DNA of 13,279 bases. Origin: Desulfobacterales bacterium. Its GTDB lineage: Bacteria > Desulfobacterota > DSM-4660 > Desulfatiglandales > B25-G16. The stretch is from assembly GCA_013375335.1 (NCBI GenBank), contig JABXJZ010000014.1, positions 1 through 13,279 on the forward strand, given 5' to 3'. The first letter of the stretch is position 1; every line of letters starts with the position of its first letter. This document shows, piece after piece, positions 6,981 to 13,279 of this stretch. The notes beneath the pieces are model-generated. The model ran no database searches and was not told the origin of the DNA. It saw nothing but the letters and a program-made list of their open reading frames with translations. The position numbers were made by a program, and so were the translations under genes.

Positions 6981-8026
6981 CGTGCCCGATGACCGATAAG
7001 ATCTTCAAGAAAAGGGAATTTGCGGATTTCCTGCGGGCCTTGAAAAAGACCTATGAGGTCTTGGTGCCTGTTAGGGAACAAGGCTTTTATAGGTTTAAGG
7101 CCATAGCCGATGGGGAAGAGGCAGACCTCAGGTTCACCAACACACGCCTTTCACCGAAATCATTCGTGCTCCCCCAATCAGAGAGGATGTTTGAATTCAC
7201 TCTGGATGAGAAAATTGAAGATGCCCATATCCTAAAGGAGGCCACGAGAGCCTACTCCCCTACAGCCATAGTAGGCATCAGGCCATGCGATGCCAAGGCC
7301 ATGAGATTGGTCGATGTAAACTTCAACAACCCGGAATTTAGAGATCCGTGGTGGGTCAAGCGTCTGAACTCCATTACCCTCGTTGGTCTTGGGTGCAGTG
7401 AGCCCTGCAGCACCTGTTTTTGCACCTCTGTCAACTGTGGGCCCTTTCATGAGGAGGGTCTGGACGTCCTGCTCTTTGACCTTGAAGAATACGTCTTGGC
7501 CAGGCCCCTGACGGAAAAGGGTAAAGGACTCTTACAGTCAGGAGGAGTTGAGAGGGATGCCGACGAGGGATCGCGAAACAAGGCCCATAAGCTGAGGAGG
7601 GAAGCTGAGGAGAGGATAACCAGTCATGTACCCACCGATAAACTAGGGCAGAAGAATGTCAATGACCTTTTCGATGCACCCTTCTGGGATGATGTTGCCT
7701 TTGCCTGCATAAATTGTGGTACGTGTACCTTTTTGTGCCCCACCTGCTGGTGTTTTGATATACAGGATGAGGTGATAAGAGGAGGGGGGGATAGGATCAG
7801 AAACTGGGACAGCTGCATGTTTCCACTCTTTACCCTCCATGCCTCTGGGCACAACCCGAGGGCTGAGAAGGTGCAGAGGGTTAGACAGCGATTCATGCAT
7901 AAGTTGAAGTACTATGTGGATAAGTACAAAAACGGAGTCGCCTGTGTTGGCTGCGGAAGGTGTGTGAGATACTGTCCTGTAAATATCGATATAAGAGAGG
8001 TCTTTAGGCTTATGAACGAATTATGA
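6977..8026 (+). CDS. 4Fe-4S dicluster protein, FlxB-like (AsrA/hydrogenase beta-subunit type)
   Basis: This 349-residue protein has a few hundred residues of the domain seen in anaerobic sulfite reductase subunit A and sulfhydrogenase beta subunits, followed by ferredoxin motifs. A cysteine cluster CSEPCSTCFCTSVNC lies at 140-154. CINCGTCTFLCPTCWC lies at 244-259 and CVGCGRCVRYCP at 323-334, suggesting two [4Fe-4S] clusters and possibly a third metal site. GIRPCDAKAM near residue 98 is also typical of the family. The ATG at 6977 overlaps the preceding stop (ATGA); a second in-frame ATG at 6989 is possible. It ends with ATGA overlapping the flavoprotein gene, matching the AsrA-AsrB and FlxB-FlxA pairing. 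I infer that it wires the FAD/NAD(P)H subunit to the rest of the complex. Confidence 0.85.
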   Translation: MTCPMTDKIFKKREFADFLRALKKTYEVLVPVREQGFYRFKAIADGEEADLRFTNTRLSPKSFVLPQSERMFEFTLDEKIEDAHILKEATRAYSPTAIVGIRPCDAKAMRLVDVNFNNPEFRDPWWVKRLNSITLVGLGCSEPCSTCFCTSVNCGPFHEEGLDVLLFDLEEYVLARPLTEKGKGLLQSGGVERDADEGSRNKAHKLRREAEERITSHVPTDKLGQKNVNDLFDAPFWDDVAFACINCGTCTFLCPTCWCFDIQDEVIRGGGDRIRNWDSCMFPLFTLHASGHNPRAEKVQRVRQRFMHKLKYYVDKYKNGVACVGCGRCVRYCPVNIDIREVFRLMNEL

Positions 8027-8889
8027 ACAGTGAGGAGGATCAGTTGTCGGGTAATCCCTATCTCCCATACCCTGCAAGGATTGAGCAGATCATTACAGAG
8101 ACCGAGGATAAGAGTCTAAGGACCTTTAAGGTCGTCTTCCTCAATAAGGCAGATGGGGAACGGTTTACCTTTCTCCCAGGACAATTCTGCGAGGTCTCCA
8201 TAGCCGGGAAGGGAGAGATACCGCTCGGTATGGCCTCGTCCCCCACGGAGAAGGGATTCCTCTTGTTTACCGTCAATAGGGCCGGGGTGGTAACCAGATA
8301 CCTTCATAATACGAAGGAGGGTGATATCCTCGGCGTCAGGGGTCCACTGGGTAACTGGTATCCCTGGGAGAAGATGGAGGGGAAAAATGTGGTGGTCATC
8401 GGTGGGGGGTTTGCATTTACCACCCTGCGGGCGGCTATCGTCTACATCTTGCATCCGGAAAACAGAGAAAGATTTAGGGGCATCACCGTTGTATATGGGG
8501 CCCGATCCCCGGGCCTGCTTCTCTACAGGGAAGAGCTCGAGCAGTGGGAGAAGAGGGATGACGTAAACGTCCATCTCACGGTTGATGCGACCGATGATCC
8601 AGGGTGGCCCTATAACGTCGGCTTTGTTCCAGCCATTGCGGAGCAAAAGATTACAGCGTGTGACGATTCCTACGCCCTTGTCTGTGGCCCACCTATTATG
8701 CTCAAATTCACACAGCCAGTACTTGAGAATGCGGGATTTGAACCTGAGCGGATAATCATATCCTTAGAGATGAGGATGAAATGCGGGATAGGGATGTGCG
8801 GCAGGTGTAACATCGGTGACAAATATGTGTGCACAGATGGTCCTGTGTTCTCCTTGGCCCAGCTTAACGAGTTGCCCCGGGAATACTGA
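8023..8889 (+). CDS. flxA: FAD/NAD(P)H-binding oxidoreductase subunit FlxA-like, with C-terminal [2Fe-2S] site
   Basis: This 288-residue protein of the ferredoxin reductase/PyrK/AsrB type is the probable NAD(P)H entry or exit point of the complex. The FAD-binding barrel is at the N-terminus (FLPGQFCEVS, then GEIPLGMASSP), and the pyrophosphate region includes GVVTRYLHN. The NAD(P)-binding domain starts at GGGFAFTTLR (127-136), with YALVCGPPIMLK near the end. The C-terminal MKCGIGMCGRCNIGDKYVC (Cys254, 259, 262, 270) is the [2Fe-2S] site known from PyrK. The start ATG overlaps the previous stop (ATGA). It is the last gene of the operon; only 6 bases separate its stop from the convergent co-chaperone gene, and I see no clear terminator there. 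Whether it prefers NADH or NADPH cannot be told by eye. Confidence 0.88.
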   Translation: MNSEEDQLSGNPYLPYPARIEQIITETEDKSLRTFKVVFLNKADGERFTFLPGQFCEVSIAGKGEIPLGMASSPTEKGFLLFTVNRAGVVTRYLHNTKEGDILGVRGPLGNWYPWEKMEGKNVVVIGGGFAFTTLRAAIVYILHPENRERFRGITVVYGARSPGLLLYREELEQWEKRDDVNVHLTVDATDDPGWPYNVGFVPAIAEQKITACDDSYALVCGPPIMLKFTQPVLENAGFEPERIIISLEMRMKCGIGMCGRCNIGDKYVCTDGPVFSLAQLNELPREY

Positions 8890-8895
8890 CATAGC

Positions 8896-9858
8896 CTACA
8901 GATCCAGATCTCTCAGCTCTTCTACCAATGCCTTCTGTCTGCTGCTTGGTTTCTTCGGCACTGTAACGTTTATCTTCACGTATACGTCCCCTCTACCTCC
9001 TCCATCCATGCTGGGCATGCCATATCCCCTTAGTCTGAGCTTTGAGCCACTTTGGGTCCCGGCTGGTACGTTAAGGCTCAACCTCTTGCCGTCAATGGTC
9101 GGTACCTCGATCTTTGCCCCCAATACGGCCTCGGAGAATTTTACCTCTCGATTGATGTAAAGGTCGTTCCCTTCCCTCTGGAACATAGGATGATTCAGAA
9201 TCCTTATCTTAATGTAAAGATCTCCCGGGGGCCCTCCTGCCTGTCCCGGTTGACCCTTGCCCGCGAGCCTCAATTTCTTGCCATCCGCTATGCCGGCGGG
9301 AATCTTGACCTTTATCTGTTGATGTACCCCACCCACATTGTAGGAGATCGTCTTTTCATGGGTCTTGACAATATCCTCCAGGTGTACGGGGAGCTCATAG
9401 ATGAGGTCGTGGCCTTTCAAGCCCGTAGCCCCATCGCCATAGTCGGTAAAGAAGGAGCTGAAGGGGTCAGCCTTTGTCCCATATCTGGGACGTCTGCCTG
9501 CCCCGGAGAAGAGGTTGCTGAATATGCCCGAGCCTGCACCCCTCTTCCAGCCGCCGAGATCTCCAAAGCCAAATTCCTTGAATATATCGCCAAAATCGAA
9601 ACTCCTGAAGATATCCTCTTGGCTGTACCTCTGCTGGAACCCCTCGGCCCCGAACATATCATACTGCTTTCTCTTCTCTGGATCGCTCAAGACCGCGTAG
9701 GCCTCACTTATCTCCTTGAATTTCTCCTCGGCGGCCTTGTTGTCCTTGTTCCTGTCAGGGTGGTACTTCATAGCCAGCTTCCTGTAGGCCTTCTTAATAC
9801 CCTCAGTGCTGGCGGATTTACTGACCCCGAGTAGCTTATAGTAATCCTTATTGGCCAT
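8896..9858 (-). CDS. cbpA: DnaJ-family co-chaperone, CbpA type (no zinc fingers)
   Basis: A 320-residue type II Hsp40 that stimulates DnaK ATPase through its J domain. The J domain spans about residues 4-70, starting KDYYKLLGVSKSAS, with the essential HPD at 33-35. A Gly/Phe-rich linker follows (about 75-145, with SFDFGDIFKEFGFGDLGG). Two C-terminal beta-sandwich substrate-binding domains come next, with the signatures KVKIPAGIADGKKLRLAGKG, GDLYIKI and GDVYVKI. The four CxxCxGxG repeats of true DnaJ are absent, so this is CbpA-like. The start MANKDYY is canonical, although the nearest purine-rich Shine-Dalgarno candidate (AGGGGGAT) lies an unusually long 16-17 bases upstream. A strong promoter candidate lies about 65 bases upstream. 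DNA binding, as in E. coli CbpA, is not demonstrated. Confidence 0.94.
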   Translation of the reverse strand: MANKDYYKLLGVSKSASTEGIKKAYRKLAMKYHPDRNKDNKAAEEKFKEISEAYAVLSDPEKRKQYDMFGAEGFQQRYSQEDIFRSFDFGDIFKEFGFGDLGGWKRGAGSGIFSNLFSGAGRRPRYGTKADPFSSFFTDYGDGATGLKGHDLIYELPVHLEDIVKTHEKTISYNVGGVHQQIKVKIPAGIADGKKLRLAGKGQPGQAGGPPGDLYIKIRILNHPMFQREGNDLYINREVKFSEAVLGAKIEVPTIDGKRLSLNVPAGTQSGSKLRLRGYGMPSMDGGGRGDVYVKINVTVPKKPSSRQKALVEELRDLDL

Positions 9859-9922
9859 CTGTAGTGTAAGCTAATCCCCCTTCATTCCTGCAAATATACT
9901 CTCCAGTTAAACTACAACCTGA

Positions 9923-9951
9923 AATATAAACAGCGTCCACATCAAAGTCAA
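9923..9951 (-). promoter_or_regulatory. Candidate sigma70 promoter for the cbpA-type gene
   Basis: On the minus strand, TTGACT (9951-9946) and TATATT (9928-9923) are separated by 17 bases; each matches consensus at 5 of 6 positions. The -35 box overlaps the queF stop codon (TGA at 9950-9948), so the co-chaperone could be transcribed independently of queF as well as by read-through. It does not look like a classical heat-shock sigma32 promoter. Confidence 0.5.
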
Positions 9952-10337
9952 GAAGGCGGGTTTCCCCTTTGGGAGGTTGTTCTGGCGGATATCCCTCCCC
10001 TCGCATTCCAGCTGATTGCCACCGTCAGCCACTCGGGCTCGCAGGCCTTATGCAGGACATCGGCAATCTCCTCAGTGATGTATTCCTGCCAATTTCGCTT
10101 GTTCCTCCACCTCATGAGGTAATCCCTGACTGATTTGCTCTCGAGGATCTTTTCCCTGGGCTTGTACCGTATGGTGACAAGGCCTTGATCATGCCTCTCG
10201 GAGACAGGGCAGAGGGATTGGAATTCCGGGTATTCCCATTCAATCAGGGGTATATGCCCTCTTGCGGGAAAGGTGATGATCTTGACCCCTTCAGGGATCT
10301 CAACCTCGGCCTCCGATGCCCTTGAGTAGTCGGTCAT
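9948..10337 (-). CDS. queF: NADPH-dependent 7-cyano-7-deazaguanine (preQ0) reductase, QueF type, with an active-site substitution
   Basis: QueF reduces preQ0 to preQ1 on the path to queuosine in tRNA. The 129-residue protein is of the short, unimodular type. The thioimide-forming cysteine is Cys43 in PEFQSLCPVSERHD, and the proton-donating aspartate is Asp50, at the usual spacing of seven. The QueF motif for cofactor and substrate is ESKSVRDYL (66-74). The position usually occupied by His-Glu (FHE in most QueFs) reads WQE, with Gln84 and Glu85. The C-terminal region WNARGGI matches the family, but the tail after it is unlike typical endings. The start is supported by GGAG 9 bases upstream of the ATG. 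No other queuosine gene is in the window. The family call is firm; activity with the altered residue is likely but unproven. Confidence 0.9.
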   Translation of the reverse strand: MTDYSRASEAEVEIPEGVKIITFPARGHIPLIEWEYPEFQSLCPVSERHDQGLVTIRYKPREKILESKSVRDYLMRWRNKRNWQEYITEEIADVLHKACEPEWLTVAISWNARGGISARTTSQRGNPPS

Positions 10338-10392
10338 CTGAGATTACTCCAGTGGGTTCCTGAGCAGCAGTTGAAGGAACACTCACTTAGTA

Positions 10393-10420
10393 AGCTTAGC
10401 AATACCCGGCTAAATGTCAA
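10393..10420 (-). promoter_or_regulatory. Weak candidate promoter for queF
   Basis: On the minus strand a perfect TTGACA (10420-10415) is followed after 16 bases by TAAGCT (10398-10393), a poor -10. It lies about 55 bases upstream of the queF ATG. A GTTCCT/AGGAAC inverted pair (10356-10380) lies between it and the gene and could be an operator or leader hairpin. The -35 is good, but the -10 makes this uncertain. Confidence 0.3.
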
Positions 10421-10462
10421 CCTAAACTTACCAGGGGTTTCAAGCGATGTTTCATAAATCAT

Positions 10463-10491
10463 TTGATTTTCATTGAGATGCATAAGATACT
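10463..10491 (+). promoter_or_regulatory. Weak candidate promoter for the thermonuclease gene
   Basis: TTGATT (10463-10468) and GATACT (10486-10491) are separated by 17 bases, each matching consensus at 4 of 6 positions, 19 bases before the start codon. The stretch is AT-rich relative to its surroundings. Only moderate support. Confidence 0.3.
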
Positions 10492-10509
10492 ATACACGCA
10501 AGGGTTTCC

Positions 10510-11082
10510 ATGATGATAGGTAAATTGACCGGCTACCGTAAGCACATCCTGGCTACTGGGTTTCTTGTCCTCATTGCCCTTTTTGTCTTTCTTAGGACCT
10601 GGGACTCAAAGCAAGGGGCAGAAAGGGAAGACAGGGCACCCCTTGTCCCAATCAGGATGGACAAGTCGGCCATCCGCCCGGATGACGGGGATACCTTCTT
10701 TTACAGAGATCTTCCCATAAGGATCTTGGGTATAGACGCACCGGAGATCATCCACCCAGAGCACGGGATACTTGAGGACCAGCCCTATGGTCGAGAGGCG
10801 GCGACAATGATCATGGATATTGTAAGAAAGGCCAAGGTCATTGAATACCTTCCGTTTCAAGCCGATAAGTACGGCCGGCTCCTGGCGCACGTGTTTGTAA
10901 ATGGAGAGCTGCTGTCGGTCCGTTTGATCAGGGCCGGACTGGCATATGAGAATGTATCCTACTACGGAGATAATGGATTTCCCCATCTAGCGGAGAGGAT
11001 CTTAAAGGCTGCTCGGGAATCCCCAAGGCCACCATTTGAGGAACCGTACAGATGGCGCCGCAAGCATCAGACAAGGAAATGA
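10510..11082 (+). CDS. Membrane-anchored thermonuclease-like (SNase/TNase) protein
   Basis: A 190-residue protein with the staphylococcal nuclease OB-fold that hydrolyses phosphodiester bonds with calcium. An N-terminal hydrophobic segment (about residues 12-29, ILATGFLVLIALFVFL) with positive residues before it suggests a signal anchor or uncleaved signal peptide, placing the domain outside the cytoplasmic membrane. Catalytic positions match SNase: Asp in DGDT (59-62), Arg71, Asp76 and Glu79 in IRILGIDAPEI, and Arg123 in DKYGRLLAHVFVNGE. The ATG at 10510 is followed directly by another ATG, so the exact start is ambiguous by one codon. Its end overlaps the start of the next gene (see that entry). 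Likely roles are scavenging or degrading external DNA; the substrate is inferred from the family. Confidence 0.87.
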   Translation: MMIGKLTGYRKHILATGFLVLIALFVFLRTWDSKQGAEREDRAPLVPIRMDKSAIRPDDGDTFFYRDLPIRILGIDAPEIIHPEHGILEDQPYGREAATMIMDIVRKAKVIEYLPFQADKYGRLLAHVFVNGELLSVRLIRAGLAYENVSYYGDNGFPHLAERILKAARESPRPPFEEPYRWRRKHQTRK

Positions 11083-13279
11083 AGGGACGGACCGCCGAGC
11101 TGGATGTCATAACCACGCACGTGAATGCAGACTTTGATGCCCTGGCATCCATGCTGGCAGCCAAGAAGCTGTACCCTGAGGCCATAATCGTATTTCCCGG
11201 TGCCCAGGAGAAAAACCTGAGGAATTTCTTCCTGCACACGAGTTCTTATCTGTTTGATTTCGTTCGTATCAAGGACATTGATTTAGATAGGATTAGGAGG
11301 CTTATCCTGGTTGACACCCGTCAGAAAAGGCGGATCGGCAAATTTAACAAGCTCCTGGAGAGGGATGATGTGGAGATCCACATATATGATCATCACCCTC
11401 CATCTGATGATGATATCAAGGGCGATTTTGAGGTTATCCAGGAGCTTGGGGCGGGCGTGTCCATAATGACGGAACTCATAAGGGAGAAGGGGATCAAGGT
11501 GACCCCTGACGAGGCGACCCTGATGTCGCTGGGTATCTATGAAGATACCGGCTCGTTTACCTTTTCCTCCACAAAGGCAGAAGACCATGAGGCCGCTGCC
11601 TGGCTCCTGGAGCAGGGCGCATCCCTCAATACGGTCTCCGATATGTTGACCAGAGAGCTCACCGCTGAGCAGGTGTGGCTCTTGAATGATTTGATGGCCT
11701 CAGCCACCAGAAACAGCATCAATGGTATCGAGGTGGTCATAGCAAAGACCAAAACCGATCGATATGTGGGTGATTTCGCCGTCCTGGTCCAGAAATTCAT
11801 GGAGATGGAAAACCTCAATGTCATATTTGCCCTCGCCCAGATGGAGAACAGGGTCTATCTGGTTGCCAGGAGCAGGATTCCAGAGGTAAATGCCGCCGAG
11901 ATTGCCTTTGAATTTGGTGGTGGGGGGCATCCCCAGGCCGCCTCAGCTACCATTGGCGATAAGACCCTCATCCAGGCAGAGGAGGAACTTCAGAACCTCC
12001 TCGTAAGCCTGATAAATTCCGAGAGATTGGCCAAGGATATGATGACCTCCCCTGTCGTCCATATACCACCTGATTCCACCATGGGTGAGGCACATGAGGC
12101 CTTAACCCGTTACAACATTAACTTCCTCATGGTTGTTGATGATGAGGGGATACTCAGGGGATATATCTCAAGGGAGATGGTTGATAGGGCCATTTTCCTG
12201 GGCCTTGAGAAGAGGCCCGTAAAGGAGTATATGAATGTGGAGTTTCACCATGTAGGGCCTGAGACGACCTTGAGCAAAATACAGGAATTCATTATCAGCA
12301 ACAAGGTCAGGGTCCTGCCTGTACTACAGGACAGCCAGTTGCTCGGGGTTATTACGAGGACAGACCTCTTGAACATACTGATAGAGAGGTCATCCACGCC
12401 CGAGTTTCTCTACGATTCGGAGGGGGAGCTTACGCAGTACGCCAGGAGAAAGAATATCGCAAATCTCCTCAGGGAGCGGTTGCCGGAGAGGGTAACGAAG
12501 CTGTTAGAGGATCTGGGAGAGGTAGCTGACAGCCTTGATTACAATGCCTATCTCGTGGGAGGCCTTGTAAGGGATGTCATCTTGAAGAGGGAGAACCTCG
12601 ATGTGGATATCGTTATCGAGGGAGACGGCATCAGGTTCGCTCGCGCCTTTGCCAAAAGGCATGGGGCCAAGGCGAGGAGTTACCCCAAGTTCGGTACGGC
12701 TGTCCTGGAAATGCCGGACGGCTTTAAGGTAGATGTGGCAACCGCCAGGATGGAACACTACGAATCACCTGCTGCCCTGCCCGAAGTCAAGCTGACCTCT
12801 CTGAAGAGGGACCTCTTTAGAAGGGACTTTACCATCAATACCCTGGCCGTTCACCTCAATAAGCGACACTACGGTATCCTTATAGATCATTTTGCTGGCA
12901 TGAAGGATATTAAGGAGCGGAGTCTGAGGGTACTCCACAACCTCAGTTTTGTTGAAGACCCTACGAGGATCTTGAGGGCCATAAGGTTTGAACAGCGCTT
13001 TGAGTTCAGGATAGGAAAGCTTACAGAGACCCTCATTCAAAATGCCGTCAACCTCCACTGCTTTGAGAATCTCGCTGGCCAAAGGCTTTTTGGCGAGCTC
13101 CAACTGATCTTAAAGGAGGAGGATCCCATAGGGGCAATAGAGCGGATGCATGGATATGACCTCCTCAAATTCCTCTCGCCAGAGCTCAGGCTTACCCAGG
13201 ATGTAAGGACCATCCTGAAGGAGACAAAGGGGATCTTGGCATGGTTTGACCTGCTCTACCTGGATATCACCTATGAACC
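11052..13279 (+). CDS. DHH/DHHA1 - CBS pair - tRNA nucleotidyltransferase (poly(A) polymerase-like) fusion protein; 3' end outside the window
   Basis: The frame is open to the last base, giving 742 residues without a stop. Domain 1 (about 17-320) is a DHH phosphoesterase-like module: THVNADFDAL (22-31), VDTR, DHH at 113-115, YEDTGSF, and the DHHA1 glycine motif FGGGGHPQAA near 288. Domain 2 (about 325-450) is a pair of CBS domains: MTSPVVHIPPDS from 330, and VKEYMNVEFHHV from 390 with LPVLQDSQLLGVITRTDLL. Domain 3 is a class II nucleotidyltransferase head: GGLVRD (503-508), catalytic DVD (517-519), RRDFTINTLAV, and the DPTRILRAIRFEQRF signature. This architecture is known in deltaproteobacteria, where members act as A-adding or CCA-adding tRNA enzymes of roughly 850-900 residues. 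The ATG at 11052 has GAGG 10 bases upstream. An ATG at 11079 overlapping the nuclease stop as ATGA is an equal alternative. CBS domains suggest nucleotide sensing, an inference. Confidence 0.9.
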   Translation, partial: MAPQASDKEMKGRTAELDVITTHVNADFDALASMLAAKKLYPEAIIVFPGAQEKNLRNFFLHTSSYLFDFVRIKDIDLDRIRRLILVDTRQKRRIGKFNKLLERDDVEIHIYDHHPPSDDDIKGDFEVIQELGAGVSIMTELIREKGIKVTPDEATLMSLGIYEDTGSFTFSSTKAEDHEAAAWLLEQGASLNTVSDMLTRELTAEQVWLLNDLMASATRNSINGIEVVIAKTKTDRYVGDFAVLVQKFMEMENLNVIFALAQMENRVYLVARSRIPEVNAAEIAFEFGGGGHPQAASATIGDKTLIQAEEELQNLLVSLINSERLAKDMMTSPVVHIPPDSTMGEAHEALTRYNINFLMVVDDEGILRGYISREMVDRAIFLGLEKRPVKEYMNVEFHHVGPETTLSKIQEFIISNKVRVLPVLQDSQLLGVITRTDLLNILIERSSTPEFLYDSEGELTQYARRKNIANLLRERLPERVTKLLEDLGEVADSLDYNAYLVGGLVRDVILKRENLDVDIVIEGDGIRFARAFAKRHGAKARSYPKFGTAVLEMPDGFKVDVATARMEHYESPAALPEVKLTSLKRDLFRRDFTINTLAVHLNKRHYGILIDHFAGMKDIKERSLRVLHNLSFVEDPTRILRAIRFEQRFEFRIGKLTETLIQNAVNLHCFENLAGQRLFGELQLILKEEDPIGAIERMHGYDLLKFLSPELRLTQDVRTILKETKGILAWFDLLYLDITYE

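Noticed and set aside
8889..8896. Bidirectional terminator between flxA and the co-chaperone gene
   Set aside because: Only six bases separate the two stop codons and no GC-rich hairpin with a T-run is visible in or next to them.
9052..9834. Plus-strand open frame of 260 residues opposite the co-chaperone gene
   Set aside because: It lies entirely antisense to the clear CbpA-type J-domain protein and shows no family resemblance. It reflects codon bias of the opposite strand.
10356..10380. preQ1 riboswitch upstream of queF
   Set aside because: The only structure visible is a GTTCCT/AGGAAC hairpin. I could not find the compact H-type pseudoknot with an A-rich tail overlapping the ribosome binding site.

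Overview
The window looks like a chromosomal segment from an anaerobic deltaproteobacterium (Desulfobacterota; sulfate-reducing or syntrophic type). The main reasons are a long tandem-module HdrA next to MvhD- and Flx-type subunits, apparent use of selenocysteine, a fused DHH-CBS-tRNA nucleotidyltransferase gene, and a methylmalonyl-CoA epimerase. Base composition is moderate, and arginine is very often encoded by AGG in all genes, so the segment looks compositionally uniform. I see no IS element, phage gene, CRISPR array, tRNA or rRNA.

Left part (1-2501): the 3' end of priA is followed by a translationally coupled amidohydrolase-family gene. A methylmalonyl-CoA epimerase gene runs convergently, its 3' end overlapping the amidohydrolase by 24 nt. 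A short divergent intergenic region then leads to a small zinc-ribbon protein of unknown function, followed by about 276 bases without a recognisable gene.

Centre (2502-8889): this is the most interesting part, a five-gene operon hdrA - mvhD(flxD) - flxC-like - flxB-like - flxA behind a near-consensus promoter. Both hdrA and mvhD contain one in-frame TGA exactly where homologues carry a conserved cysteine. The reading frame continues with strong homology after each TGA, and each TGA is followed at nearly the same distance by a stem-loop resembling a bacterial SECIS. I therefore annotate both as selenoproteins: HdrA of 1009 residues with Sec60, and MvhD of 143 residues with Sec67. A standard gene caller would truncate or split both. 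The five proteins together suggest a cytoplasmic, possibly electron-bifurcating NAD(P)H-linked oxidoreductase. FlxA would handle NAD(P)H through FAD, FlxB/FlxC would be iron-sulfur wires, MvhD would be the bridge, and HdrA the flavin hub. HdrB and HdrC are not in the window, so the terminal acceptor or donor is unknown.

Right part (8896-13279): on the minus strand are a CbpA-type DnaJ co-chaperone and a QueF-type preQ0 reductase with an unusual active-site residue. Divergently on the plus strand are a membrane-anchored thermonuclease and an overlapping large gene for a DHH/DHHA1-CBS-CBS-tRNA nucleotidyltransferase fusion that runs off the end of the window.
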